Part shown: positions 17,595-29,530 of the stretch, in pieces
How positions within the stretch are numbered: the first letter of the stretch is position 1
Layout: each line of letters starts with the position of its first letter
Assembly: GCA_947184155.2 (NCBI GenBank)
Contig: CAMXCT020006257.1
Span: forward strand, 299,644-363,643
Reading direction: 5' to 3'
DNA: 64,000 bases
Origin: Cladocopium goreaui
Lineage: Eukaryota; Sar; Dinophyceae; Suessiales; Symbiodiniaceae
Position numbers and translations under genes: made by a program
Notes under the pieces: model-generated
The model's input: the letters and a program-made list of their open reading frames with translations, nothing else
What the model was told of the DNA's origin: nothing
Databases searched by the model: none

Positions 17595-18540
17595 TTTTTT
17601 TCCCGAATGCGTAGCAAGGGTTCCCGTTTCACTCTGCATGGGGGTCTGGGGGTTGGGTGTGTTCGCTCGACGTTGCCCAACCGTCCGCAACCGTCCGCAA
17701 CCGTTCGCAACCGTCCGCAACCGTTCGCGTGAGGGCCGTATGGCCGTGCCTATGGTAAGTTCTGCAGAAGGGGTCATTTTTGGAGGTTTCAAAGTTGCGT
17801 TGTTTCGTTTCGCGTGGCAGGCGTGGCAGGCGTGGCACTTCGTGACATTCAGACGTGTTTTGTAACGTGTCGAAAGTCGTTTTGTGTGGCAGGCGCAATA
17901 CTTTGGCGACGTTTTCAGAAGATGTGTTGCAGCTTTCGTGGCAGGCGCAGCACTTTGGACGTGTCCATCGTCATTTTGCGCGGCAGGCGCAGTACTTTAG
18001 ACGTGTCATGTTGCGTTTTTTTGCGAATCGCATTGTCAGGGCTGCGTTAAGTGGCGACAAGGTGCAAATTCCGTGGCACGCGTGGCATTTTGTGAGATGT
18101 GATGAAAATTGACGTGAGCCTCGCACGAAACATCGACTTTGAGGTAGCAAATTTTCAGGTTCTAAGGAAAACTCGTCGGAAAACATCGATTTTGAAGCTA
18201 CAAAGTGTCAAAATTGGAGGAGGTCTCGCACGAAATGCTCGTTTTGATGCTCCCACGTGTCTCGTCTCGAGTCTCTGGTTTTCCTCTGGCCTCGCCGTGT
18301 CTATGGGGGAAGCTGCAAGACTGCTCCTTTTCGAAGGTTTCCAAGCAGGTTGTCATGTCGTTTTGCGTGGCAGGAGCGGCACTTTGTGACATTCCAACCT
18401 GTTTGACAACGCGTCGAAAGTCGTTTTTGTGTGGCAAGCGCAATACTTTTGTGGCGTTTTCACAAAATGCAGTTGTAGTTTTCGTGGCAGGCGCAGCATG
18501 TTGGAGATCTCTGTCGTCATTTTGCGTGGCAGGCGCAGCA
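17595..18540 (+). repeat. Composite repeat D: head plus GTGGCAGGC body units
   Basis: The head starts TTCCCGAATGCGTAGC and passes through GGGGGTCTGGGGG; it recurs at 37668. The body contains repeated TTTTGCGTGGCAGGCGCAG and GACGTGT blocks spaced irregularly at about 60-130 bp. CCGTCCGCAAC is tandemly repeated at 17683-17730. The body runs straight into an ACACTCC satellite. Confidence 0.7.
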
Positions 18541-19950
18541 CTGCAGACTCCACACTCCACACTCTACACTCCACCCTTTACACTTCACACTCCACACTTT
18601 ACATTCTACACTTTACACTCTACACTTTACACTACACTACACTTTACACCCTACACTTTACACTCCAAACTTGACACTTTACACTCCACACTTTACACTC
18701 CACATCAATCCACATCACTCCGCACTCTACACTCCACACTCTACACTCCACACTTTACTTAACACTTTACACTTTACATTCCACAGTCGTCACTTTAGAG
18801 TTCACTTTTTACATGTAGGACTTCACTCCACACTCCACCCTTTACACTCCACCCTTTACACTTCACACTCCGCACTTTACATTCCACACTCTACACTCCA
18901 CACTCTGCACTTTACACCCCACACTTTACACTCTACACTTTACACTCCACACTTTACACTCCACATCAATCCACATCACTCCGCACTCTACACTCCACAC
19001 TCTACACTCCACACTTTACACTCCACACTCCACACTCCTTACTTTACACTCCACACTCCACACTCCGCACTCTACACTTTACACCCTACACTCGACACTT
19101 TACACTCCACACTCTACACTTGACGCTCTCCACTTTTCACTCTACACTTTACACTCCACACTCTACACTTTACATTCCACACTTTACACTCCACACTCCA
19201 CACTTTACACTCTACACTCCACACACTACACTTTTTTCTCTACACTTTACACTCTACACTCTACACTCCACACTCTACACTCTACACTCCACACTACACA
19301 CTCCACCCTCCACACTCCACACTTTACATTTTACACTCCACACTTTACATTCCACACTTTACACTCTACACTTTACGCCCTACACTTTAGACTCTACACG
19401 CTGCACTCCACACTCCTTACTTTACACTCCACACTCTACACTTTACTCTCCACACTCCACACTTTACATTTTTCACTTTACACTCCACACTTTACACTTT
19501 ACACTCCACACTCCGCACTTTACACTCCACACTTTACAATTTACACGTTGCAATTTACACTTTGCACTCCACAGTCTACACTTTACACACTCTACACCTT
19601 ACACACACTACACTTTACTCTCCACACTCTACTCTCCACACTCCACACTCTACACTTTGCACTCCATACTCCAGACTCCTTACTTTACACTCCACACTCT
19701 TCACGTTACACTCCACACTCCACACTCTACATGTTACACTCCACACTCCACAGTCTACACTCCACACTCCATACACTACATGTTATTCTCTACACTTTTC
19801 ACTCTACACTCTACACTTTACACTCCACACTCCACACTCCGCACTCTACACTTTATACTCTACACTGGACACTTTACACTCCACACTCTACACTTTACGC
19901 TCTGTACTCCACACTCCTTACTTTGCACTCCACCTTCTTCCGCATTCCAC
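18536..19950. repeat. Satellite ACACTCCACACTTTACACTC
   Basis: About 1.4 kb of 6-7 bp building blocks (ACACTCC, ACACTTT, ACACTCT) is arranged in shifting order. Long open frames in several registers (up to 362 codons, His/Thr/Leu/Ser-rich) arise from the repeat and are not genes. A segment at about 18690-18760 is repeated at 18955-19020. Confidence 0.9.
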
Positions 19951-20094
19951 AGTCTACAGTGCACTGGTAGGGTAACGGGGAAACATGTAGATTGTTCCGA
20001 TAACTTGTTCTACAAAAGTGTTCTACGTGACTGCATTCGGGTTCGTGTTCGTGGGGGGAAAACCGGGGTACCCTTGGGGGAGTCGCCGGGAAAA

Positions 20095-20172
20095 CTCGGA
20101 CCGCTGGCAGAGCGGTTGGCGAGGCAGACTGCCAACCAAGGTCGTGCTGGGGCTCAGATGGGGGAAGTCAAC
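20095..20172 (+). other. tRNA-like (SINE-like) segment
   Basis: TGGCAGAGCGGTTGGCG resembles a pol III A box and D arm. It is followed by GACTGCCAA, which fits a glycine tRNA anticodon loop with GCC, and GGCTCAGATGG sits where a B box would be. The acceptor and anticodon stems do not pair well, so it is not an intact tRNA gene; a tRNA-derived SINE head or relic is possible. Confidence 0.3.
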
Positions 20173-20220
20173 CAGAACTCGAAAGTTAATCCCATCCCCT
20201 CAATATAAAAATAAAATAAA

Positions 20221-20440
20221 ATAAATAAATATATAATATATATATATATATACACCAAAATACACATATATTCCATGTATGTATGTATATGTATGTATAT
20301 ATGTATGTATATGTGTGTATGTGCACGTATATGTGTGTATGTATATGTGTGCATGTGTATGTGTGTATGTGTATGTATATGTGTGCATGTGTATGTGTGT
20401 ATGTGTATGTATATGTGTGCATGTGTATGTGTGTATATCC
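20221..20440. repeat. TA and TATGTGTG microsatellite
   Basis: TATATA runs grade into TATGTATATGTGTGCATG units. No gene is present. Confidence 0.9.
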
Positions 20441-20445
20441 TATTA

Positions 20446-21646
20446 TAGTCACTAAACTAGGGAATATTAAATGGAAATAAGTGGCGATATGATGGGTCAA
20501 TGGGACATAATATAATTAATCTGGATGATATATTATTTATATATATATATTATATATATATATATATTATATTTAGACATGTATAGTAAATCATGACCTC
20601 ATGTCGTGACATCACAACGGAATGCTGAATTTGACTCGGGGAATCCCCAAAGGTCCCCATGCAACGCCGAAACATAGCGCTGGAGTCCTGGCGCATCCAG
20701 AATTCTACACATATGCGGGGTTTCTCGCATCAACGAACGTGGTCGGGCCAAGATGAAATTCAGGCTTGGTGGGCATGAAATGATGGGGCTCACAATCCAA
20801 TAATGGCCATTTAATGGTATGATTCCCTCTGGTAAACTGTGACATAACTATAGAAAATCACCATTAATGGGTAAATCCACTATTTCGACTGGGCCATTTT
20901 CAATAGCAAACTGTCAAAAATTACCGGAGGGTAAATCATGGTAAATCATATTCATTCTATATAAGTGGCAAAAATATGGCAATCAACATGTGGTAAATCA
21001 ACATTCTATGGTAAATCATGGTAAATCAACATTTGGGTGTCTGAAAAAATCTCGGGAACCTCTGTCACCATCGGTTTCGTTCTAAGGTGGACTCTTTGCG
21101 CCCAGCTATCAGACCTGGGGTGCAGAACTCTGGAAGCAACGGCCACTGGCGTACCTCGGAGATCTGTCGGAGGGTGCCCCGAAATCAATGGAGGTTGGGT
21201 ACCCCGAAATCACCTATGTTGATCGGTTTTTTTCAGTATCAACCATCTATTTTCGGGGTTCCCATAGTCATGGGGGTTTGTCCCAAATGGCTGGATGTGG
21301 TGACCAATATTAAGAATCAAAGAACTACTTGTCTATACCCAGTCCTCAGTATTGGACAGATGGGCTTTGTTGGGTCAACATATTTCGCATTGCCGGCGCA
21401 AGATCCGTTGTGGCAGATTGGGTGGACGGCGAAGATCAGGAACCCAGATGACTGTGCTACCCCCAAGACGAACTTTTCAGGTTCCTCATGGGCCCCATGA
21501 TTCTGATGTATCAAGATCTATGGTTGGTTATATCCGACGTATATCTCCATGATATCCATATTAGTTGATTTCGAACATCTATCTCCATTACATCCCATTA
21601 TATATATATATCCCCATATATATATAATTATATATTCATCTTCAAG

Positions 21647-21677
<31 letters not shown>

Positions 21678-22300
21678 GATATCTCCATATTATTTTCATT
21701 AATTAGTTGATTTTGAACATATATTCGATCTATCCCCATGATACCCCCATTATATCCCTAATTTTGGTTGGTTAAACCCGATAAACATAGATCCAGGTCT
21801 TGAACATGAACACCCAGAGTTCCGATCCGGCCTTAAGGCCTTGATCAAGAATCCATTTTTTCAAAAAGAGATATGGATCACTAACACATCATGATATCAA
21901 GCCCCGAAGATGAGATAGAAGACTTTCAATTTATGGAAAAACGTTGGTGTTTTTTTTCCATTATTTCCATCCAACGAATTGAAGGTTGCTATTTTTATAT
22001 CAAGAAGATGAGAAGAATCTATTTGGAGGTTGCCATAAAGAGAATTTTCATGAAATTTGAACATTATAGCCACCATCATATATCATCATAATCATATAAA
22101 TTATACTATCATAATTATAGCCACTATATAATTATCCATATCATCATTCCAACATCCGTGAGTTTGGTACTCGAACATCTGCCCGGTTTTTGTGAAATTT
22201 TCCCGGGCCCTGAAGCTCCATAATATGGATCGAGGTGCATCCAATCTGGTGTGAGTCGCAGGCGCTGTGGTGTAGGATATTTTTTCATGTTACAATAAAG
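20446..22300. other. Largely non-coding, one decayed family A copy
   Basis: A family A element lies at about 20824-20933 (CCCTCTGGTAAA to TTACCGGAGGGTA). A family C-like core (GACCTCATGTCGTGAC, GGGGAATCCCC) is near 20594-20650. TATATA tracts are at 20530-20570 and 21595-21680. Short protein-like frames near 20660-20760, 21060-21220 and 21350-21500 have no splice or homology support strong enough to call. Confidence 0.45.
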
Positions 22301-22302
22301 TA

Positions 22303-22406
22303 TACCCTCTGGTGAACTAACATAGCAATGGAAAATGGCTATTTATAGTGAATTTTCCCATCAAAAATGGTGATTTTCCATTGCTATGTTAGTTCACCAG
22401 AGGGTA
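22303..22406. mobile_element. Family A inverted-repeat element
   Basis: Nearly perfect arms TACCCTCTGGTGAACTAACA and the complement at the right end enclose a central region that itself pairs (AAAATGG/CCATTTT-like). The TA at each end fits a TA target duplication. Confidence 0.85.
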
Positions 22407-22409
22407 TCT

Positions 22410-23940
22410 CCAATGGAATTTAGAACATAGAGCTATGGCTATAATGAGCTATAGTTTGACTGTGCAATAATTACGATCTTTTTTGACCTTGGGTCTTGTC
22501 TCAGATAATATGTAAATGCCAGGAAAAGAGATAGGAGTCCCACCCCCTGTGAACAACTCATGCAAAGCCTAATGACGGGAAGAGTTTCAAAGTCACATCC
22601 CCCCCTTTTCACAATACGTCTGAGTCCAATGCTGGGCTTCAGCGGCTGATTTACCACCACCTGTGAGGAGGCTCTCAGACAATCCTAGACATGACCAGCC
22701 AGTGGTTCCCGCGGCTTGATTCCAGTAGATTCAGTAGATCTAATGATATCAATGTGATATGCCCATTGCTGTATGTTAGCAGATGTTGGCGGATGTAAGC
22801 AGTATATCCCCATAGATTAGTATATCCCCATTGAGAATATGCTACAAATATATACAAATAATGTCAATATGATTGGAAATGGGTACTTTTAAAACCCCAT
22901 TGATACCCAGCAATCTTGCGTCAGTCGGGTCCTCTTGCGTGCCAGGTGCGTCCAAGTGTGTCGCGCTTGTTTGCTGCCAGTCGGCACTCTTGCTTCGCAG
23001 TTTCTTGGAGAGAAACTCAGGCAAGGGATTCGTGTGGATATGGGGGGTTCAGAAAAAACGTGGGATGCCCAAGGCACCATAGGTTTCAATACTAAAATTG
23101 TCATCAGTGACATGGATGATTTGGGGGCACCCCTATTTAAGGAACACTCATATGGATCAAGTCCTATGACATCCTATGGAAACTTATGAAATATCCTCCA
23201 AACAACAAACATAGCTATGGACTATGGACATATAAAAAATGTGGTTTTGCATTGCCATGTTAAGTTACCAGAGCGTTCCATAATTTTGAGGGCATGAGCA
23301 TTTACGTGTGACGGCACCTATTTTGATGTGAACAGTTTTTTTTACATCTTTATGATTTCACACATACCCATGTGACTGTTTTGCCATGATAGCCATTGTT
23401 CTTTACATTTACATCCATGAATCAGTAGGAATTTCAGGACCCTACAATAGAGGTATTTTTTCGGCCATATTTTGTGGGGATCTTCCCTTACATAATCCAA
23501 ACACATAGGCCTTACATATGGTAGGTACCTTCAACATAGGTACCTCAAATGGCCGAGGCTGAGATATCTGGGCTTGGATGCACCACCGGGCTCAGAGGCA
23601 AAAACCAACTGCTTGGTGCTTTGAATCCGTTGGGTTGAAACCATCCCAGGGGAGGTCAGGGGGATTGTTATTTTATGTCCTTATTTTGGGGGATTGCACG
23701 TCACCAAACCAAGTACATGTAGATGATAATCAATATATATATATATCAAGTATATCCCCAATGACGTTGGGGTTTAATTAGAAGGACATTTACCAAGCCC
23801 TGATGGTCGATTGCATTGGCTACACAGCCGGGGATCATGATCCCAGGTGGTGATCTCACAAGGCTTGAATTTTCAGAGGAAAAATGGGTAAAACATCGCC
23901 ATATTTTTATCTGCTTGGTATTACCGTTGGAAATTCATAT
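22410..23940. other. Non-coding stretch; weak exon-like frames
   Basis: A right-end family A relic (GCCATGTTAAGTTACCAGAG) lies near 23250-23275. A GC-richer piece at 22905-23080 reads LASQFLGEKLRQGIRV on the plus strand, and ATGGCCGAGGCTGAG at about 23551 could start a small frame. Neither could be placed in a gene. Confidence 0.35.
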
Positions 23941-23945
23941 AATAT

Positions 23946-24060
23946 CTGGGTAAATTTCATCACGACCTCACATCGCGACCTCACTGGAATCATAGTTAAT
24001 AAGGGGAATCATCCCCAAATGGCCTTAATTCAGGTTAGTGAAATATTATAATTTGCCCAG
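23946..24060. mobile_element. Family C inverted-repeat element
   Basis: It runs from CTGGGTAAATT to AATTTGCCCAG, with the internal GACCTCAC duplicate, GGGGAATCATCCCC hairpin and a TTCAGGTTAGTG block shared by all family C copies. ATAATAT occurs directly on both sides and is a candidate target duplication. Confidence 0.85.
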
Positions 24061-24127
24061 ATAATATCCAAAGATGGGGGATATCCCAAATTGCAAACTT
24101 GCTAAGGAAAATGATGATAATCCATTT

Positions 24128-24242
24128 CTGGTTGGTGCTTTGGAACCATGGAATTTTATGACTTTCCATTCAGTTGGGAATGTCATGATCCCAACTGACG
24201 AACTCCATCATTTTTCAGAGGGGTAGGTCAACCACCAACCAG
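24128..24242. mobile_element. Family B inverted-repeat element
   Basis: The ends are CTGGTTGGTGCTTTGGAACC and GGTCAACCACCAACCAG, with the central TTGGGAATGTCATGATCCCAA and the TTTTTCAGAGGGGTAGG block of the family. ATTT flanks both ends. Confidence 0.85.
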
Positions 24243-24989
24243 ATTTTTATTATTTGGTATATCAATTCTTTGGTATTAGGTAATCATATCATACCATAGT
24301 ATCATAATGTATCAGTATCTAAGTATCTATTCTGTTGATCTAGAAATGGGCCATGTTCCATTTTCAGCTCAGCAGCTCACTGTTGCTAACGATCTTGAGT
24401 AGCCACATCTCCTAAAAATTGGGTCACCTTTATCCTTGGGGGATTAGGTTATTCCCCAATAATCCTTAGGTAGTATAATCCCCTAGAATCCCCAGTAATT
24501 AAGGTTTTTTTTCAGGTAACTAGGGTTTTTTTAAAACAACTTTCTCCAAAAATATCGCACCACACGGGGTGCGCGGGATGAGGCTACCAATATGGATTCT
24601 CTGTTGTGATTGACCAATGAACATGTGAGCTGCACAGAGGTGCGACTCCTAGAGTTCCTAGAACGTGTTGGGAGCAGCCAAGCCAGGTTTGGAACATGCC
24701 TGAGAGGTAACATTGCGGTAACATATCCAGCAGTCCAAAATCGACATATGTGACATATAGATTTTGAGTAAGCCCCAAGTTGAGGCAGTTTAGAGTACTT
24801 GATCACGATTTTTGGTGGACGGATTTTACTTTGTCATACGTTTTCTATCTTTCTGGGGTGTTACCAACTACATATCCAAAAATACCATGTATATCCATAT
24901 ATCATATAAGTATCCGTAATTTTTTAAGACATCCATATATCCATATATTCATTAAACAAATACCATACATCATTCCATTTTGTAAATGG

Positions 24990-25122
24990 AAACTCGCCAC
25001 GTCCCAATCCGTCCATGAAAAGGATCAAGAAAATGGGCAGGAGATCCGCTTGACCAATGGCGACCAGCTCAGCCAGGAGACAGCCAAGCCCTGGGCTGAT
25101 CTTTTTCGGTGTTTATATAAAC
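24990..25122 (+). CDS. Possible exon ending at a family C element
   Basis: The frame reads SVHEKDQENGQEIRLTNGD and KPWADLFRCLYKPG, acidic and protein-like, and runs directly into the CTGGGTAAATT terminus of a family C element, where G|GTAAAT could act as the donor. Upstream and downstream exons were not found, so this remains an isolated candidate. Confidence 0.3.
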
Positions 25123-25233
25123 CTGGGTAAATTATAACGACCTCACTGCGACCTCACTGGAATAATGGTTAGTAAGGGGACTTATCCAAATATGGTCTTA
25201 TTTCAGGTTAGTGAATTATTATAATTTGCCCAG
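25123..25233. mobile_element. Family C inverted-repeat element
   Basis: CTGGGTAAATTATAACGACC to ATTATAATTTGCCCAG, with the duplicated CGACCTCACTG and the conserved TTATTTCAGGTTAGTG block. Confidence 0.85.
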
Positions 25234-25740
25234 ATAAATAAGTGTTGATCAGCCAAAATGATGAGCATGTTGGTGTTAATATGATGATGGTCTGGTATAT
25301 GTTAACATTGGTGTTAACTATATAATATAACTGGCATATGTTTAGTTGGTGATGATCTTTTTTGGTTTTTAGATCCTGGTGTTGATGATCATGAGCATAT
25401 GGATAAATAGTCATAATCAGATTATTGTTGATAATCCCTTCACCTTAATATCAATTAACATAATTAAAAATCCAATTGACCAATCTGAATTTTCCCAGAA
25501 CAATAATCTGGGGTACTTTTTATTATTTAGGGGAGGTTTAGTAATAGGGAGAAGGGATTATATTGAAGAGTTCTGGGTGTTCATTTTGATGAGTGTGTGT
25601 TTCTTTCTATGTGTTAAATGATGATATAAAATTCGATGTATTAGTTCTTAATTTCTTCATTGCTGTATATTTACATAAGACCTAATAGCATTACATTCCC
25701 GCCAGAAAAAGAATAGAACTGGATACTGGCTCTACTGGCT

Positions 25741-26007
25741 TCAAATTGGTAACAAATCCATCACAGGATGGGCGTATCGAATTACTGGAAGGACAGGAAT
25801 TATGAAAAATTCTAGCAAAATCTTACCCATATTCCAAGGCTGTTCATATTCCATGCCAAAATAGCTCCGGAAGTTTGGAAAATAATGAACGACCTTTGAT
25901 GGTGAGAATGAGGTTGTGTGACCCTTGTCAGGCGCACCTTTTCCCTTGGCACGTGCTGTCATGTCCAATCGCACATGTTTAACCCCGCTAAGACCCTTTG
26001 AGCCCAC
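25741..26007 (-). CDS. Minus-strand exon pair, unknown protein C-terminus
   Basis: The upstream exon (25827 to about 25990) reads LDMTARAKGKGAPDKGHTTS and PNFRSYFGMEYEQPWNM and ends at a consensus donor GTAAGA. The acceptor TTCCAG at 25785-25790 opens the last exon (25741-25784), which reads VIRYAHPVMDLLPI and stops with TGA; phases agree (G|TA). The intron would be only 42 nt. It may be the end of the 26-29 kb gene if that gene splices past its own stop, or a separate gene. No family recognised. Confidence 0.45.
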   Translation of the reverse strand: MGSKGLSGVKHVRLDMTARAKGKGAPDKGHTTSFSPSKVVHYFPNFRSYFGMEYEQPWNMGKILLEFFIIPVLPVIRYAHPVMDLLPI

Positions 26008-26110
26008 AGCTTCTCAAGCAATGATTTCTTGAATAAACCTAAAGTCTTGTGTTTCTCTCATCAATCATCAACTTCTCTATAGGATCTTTTAAGACCATTG
26101 GATAAGCTGT

Positions 26111-29100
26111 TCAGCTTATTTGTTTGACGCGTTTGGCTGGCGGTTCAGCTTCCGCATCGGCAAACTGGGCCAAGTCTGGATTTCGCTGTTCTTCCTCGAA
26201 CCCAAATGGTACCATATTTCCACTGAATACACTTACATGGAGTACGATGCCCCCCTGGTATGCGTTGCCAGTCCTGCATGTGGGATTCTCAAGCATATGT
26301 TGACATCTTTTTTGGTCAAATTGGGGTCAGAAATTCCACTCCATATACCCAGAGAGCATCACACTCCATCCTGCACGGCTAGCACCACAACCGAGGATTT
26401 CCATAGCCTCCACAGGTCTAAAGTATCAAAATTTGATGGAATACGATTGTATGCGCGACTCTTCAAAACGCTGGAAAAACAACGATTTCCCCCATATTCC
26501 ATATTATCATATTCCAGAGCATTTTACCTCCAGCGGGAAAAAAAATAAAAAAACATCTTCAGGTTCATTTTTTCAAAAAAAAATGTTTTTGGCTGTATGC
26601 GACGGTTTTTCTGGTATACTATGCCTTTTGTGGAGTACGAAAATCTGTGAGTATATGTGGAGTGCGATGGGGTCCTCTGGAGTGCGATGACACCCCTCGA
26701 GTGCGATGCCACATGAGTATGCGCGGCAGGAAATCCCCTGAGAGAAGGATTCTGGGCCACAATTCCCCAAATTCAACAACAGAGCGGATGCTGGTTGTTG
26801 TAGTTTAACAGGATTTCAGCCCATTCAACAAACAAGTCACACAATATTTTGAAACCTTCTCCCACTTCAGTCTCCAAAATGGGAAACTCACCTATCAGGG
26901 CACGCTTTAGCTCATCCAGGCTCCATAGCATTTCAGGAGCAACACAAGGCATCGACATGGTGCCAAACAATTTCCAAATCGAGCTGAAAGGTCTTCCCAC
27001 CGCAACCAGTCAATTCACAGGTGTGTAACATGTCACACACAGGGAAACAGGTTGGGAAAACAATGGGTCCAAAGAGACAGGTCTGGAGTACGATGGATTC
27101 ATGATATAGGTAAATTTTCTGAATTTGCGTAACTTGGAGCTAGAAAAATGGGCAGTCGTGGATAGATGGTTCCATCCATAAACGGAAAATCATATCAAAT
27201 AAAAAATCTTAAATATGTAATATATATATATATAGTGTATAGTATATATAATATATATATGATACATGGTATATGTATATATGATATATGGTATGTATAT
27301 ATATATATATGAGATATATATATATATATGATATATATATATATACATGTCTATTTGTGTATGTATTATGTATTATTATATCATAAATAGCCGCTTGCAG
27401 AAAACTGACCAATGTTGTAGCGTGATTTGGAGACCTTCGTCTCCAGGCCCGATTGCAGAAACCCTCAGTTGGAGTTCGCTGTGCTTTTACGTTGTGGGGA
27501 TAGTTTTTTCGACCACAACAATCTGAAAACGCATGGGTTTGTCTGAAAATGGGATACCCTCTGGTAAACGTTTACATACTGTAGCTATTGAACATGGCCA
27601 TAGAAATAGTGGATTTTCCCATAAAAAATGGTGGATCTTTCCAGTTCGTTATGTAACAGTTTACCAGAGGGTACCTTATGATACCTGTTGGTGAATCATC
27701 ATTTTCACCATTTTGATGAGTGTAGAGGCCCTTTTTTTGCCCTGCGCAGGAGCATCTTCCAAAGGAAGGCTTCGTCGCCGGGCAAGCGAGGCCCTTAAGG
27801 AAATTCCACCGATCTCAAGGATTTCATCAATGGTACCGAGAATAGCTAGAATAACCCTCTGGTAAATTAACATAGACCCTGGCAGACAGGGGTTGGAAGA
27901 CTAGTTTCCATTAAACATTCTTGATTTTCAGGGTCTATGTTTATTTACCAGAGGGTAGAATATGTTACTGGCTGGTGGTTTGGAACATGAATTTTATGAC
28001 TTTCCATATATTGGGAATAATAATCCCAACTGACTAATATTTTTCAGGGGGCTGAAACCACCAACAAGATAATGTAACCACAATCGCCACAATCGCCACC
28101 TGTCACCATTAAAACTCTGACTCTCATCAGATTTTCCAACAACTTTTTGATGAATTTTGAGTAGGTTTGCCAGGATGGGTCGCAGCATTGCCGCCATCGC
28201 TGCCTAGGTACTTCCTTGCACAGGTGACGCTTGCGCAGAGGTTCCTGGGGCAAGAGGTTGACAGGGTGTCCTAAGTTGGTTGATTGGTTTCAAATATTAT
28301 GTATATATATATATGATATAGTTGTATGATGTTGTATGATTTATTCGCGCATAGCTGGAAATGTTTTTATCATTTATGTATCGTACCTAGAATTCTTCAA
28401 TGATTTATGGATTCTTATCTTGAAATCAATATAAAATGATCCCCCACAGAAGCACCACTGGGAGCCTCGGGGTCGAGATCAACCTCTGCTAGTGACACTT
28501 GATAAGACTCACGACTCACCACTAAATGTAGTTCCCAACAAAATAGTTTAAAGTCATTTACCACTGTTTAAGTAGGATTTTGATGGATTTGGCATTTCTA
28601 TCTTTTTGGGGGTTACATGGGCTTACTATACAATGGTGGGCCAAACTCTCAGGCAGTTTCATAGGGGTGCATAGGTAATGGATGGTTATAATTGGTTATG
28701 TTTGTCTATTTCCCACTGCTTGCCGGGGCTTAAAAGGATTGTGACTGTAAGCCTGTGTAAGCCTTGGTCGATGGGTGATGCGAGTTTTTGTTAGATAACT
28801 CGACAGGAGGAAAGCTGTCTATCCTGAACATTGTTTTTGTTTTACAAGTCGTCAAAAACCATATTTTCTATCCCAAATCCTATGTACACCCCCTTCCAAC
28901 ACCTTCTAAGCTCTTTATATCCCATTGACAAGAAGTAGATGAAGCCTCGAAACGAGCATCTGGCAGGTCTTTTGCAGCGAGGCCTGTCGTGCATGGGTGT
29001 CATCCTCAGTGGTGACCAAGGTGCCAAAGGCCAGTGCCTGTGGCTGGGTCAAGGGATCTCTCCAAAAATCGGATGGGTCAAACCCTAGTACTAACGCTAG

Positions 29101-29124
29101 CGTTAAGTCGTATCGGGAGGCCAT
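26111..29124 (-). CDS. Multi-exon gene of unknown function with NLS-like C-terminus
   Basis: The start ATG is at 29124 (MASRYDLTLALVLGFDPSDF). Proposed exons are 28954-29124, 28100-28244, 27685-27845, 27491-27522 and 26892-26983, with donors GTTTCG, GTGGCG, GTATCA, GTAAAA and GTGAGT and AG acceptors; reading phase is kept at each of these junctions. The last exon ends at 26111 and reads EEEQRNPDLAQFADAEAEPP then AKRVKQIS, a basic tail like a classical nuclear signal. How it joins exon 5 is unresolved: an acceptor near 26274 gives a phase problem unless exon 5 extends to a later donor. Exon 2 is Arg/Lys/Cys-rich, exon 3 helical and then basic. Introns 2 and 3 are mostly family A and B elements. 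The protein would be about 250-300 residues, probably nuclear; no family recognised. Confidence 0.5.
27205..27400. repeat. TA/TATG microsatellite
   Basis: ATATATAT and ATGATATATGGTATG units lie inside the proposed fourth intron of the minus-strand gene. Confidence 0.8.
27555..27672. mobile_element. Family A element filling most of an intron
   Basis: The ends are TACCCTCTGGTAAACGTTTA and GTTTACCAGAGGGTA. It occupies 118 of the 162 nt of the proposed intron 27523-27684 of the minus-strand gene. Confidence 0.85.
27853..27957. mobile_element. Family A element inside an intron
   Basis: ACCCTCTGGTAAATTAACAT and the complementary right end TTTACCAGAGGGTA, with a diverged centre. It lies 8 bp from the proposed acceptor of exon 3 of the minus-strand gene. 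Confidence 0.85.
27968..28068. mobile_element. Family B element next to a family A element in one intron
   Basis: CTGGCTGGTGGTTTGGAACA to GAAACCACCAACAAG, with the central TTGGGAATAATAATCCCAA. It is only 10 bp from the family A copy; the two fill about four fifths of the 254-nt proposed intron 27846-28099. Confidence 0.8.
28245..28953. other. Proposed first intron of the minus-strand gene, non-coding
   Basis: AT-rich sequence without long frames. Nothing else could be assigned. Confidence 0.4.
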
Positions 29125-29403
29125 GGTAATTCTTCTTCCCTGACTTTCCACTACCTGATGTGACTTTTCTGTATCGCCGCTGTGCCATGGGAATGATGTG
29201 ACTTTTCCCGCCTGATGTGACTTATATAAGTACGGTGTTTGTACCAATATTTGGGGGAATAATAATAATCCAATCATATTAACCAGTTGTTTTAGGCGTC
29301 AACACCAGTAAGAGGCCATGCGCGTGTGGATATGGGGGTGGGTGGGGGGGTGGGGTGGGGTGGGGTGGGATGTTAACGTTCATTGCGACTGCAACCACAC
29401 AGT

Positions 29404-29530
29404 ACGTTCTCTTGCACTTCCACACATACGTCATGCTACGCTGCTGCACGTTATCTTGCACTTCCACACATATGTCATGCTACGCTGCTGCACTTTCTCT
29501 TGCACTTCCACACATATGCCATGCTACGAG
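29404..29530. repeat. Tandem repeat of about 44 bp, three copies
   Basis: Three consecutive units contain TCTTGCACTTCCACACATA and GTCATGCTACGCTGCTGCAC. A G-rich GGTGGGGTGG tract at 29330-29370 precedes them. Confidence 0.85.

Noticed and set aside
18205..20208. Open plus-strand frames of 137-362 codons
   Set aside because: They lie on the ACACTCC/ACACTTT satellite and are made only of His, Thr, Leu, Ser, Pro and Tyr; several overlapping registers are open at once, so they are repeat by-products.
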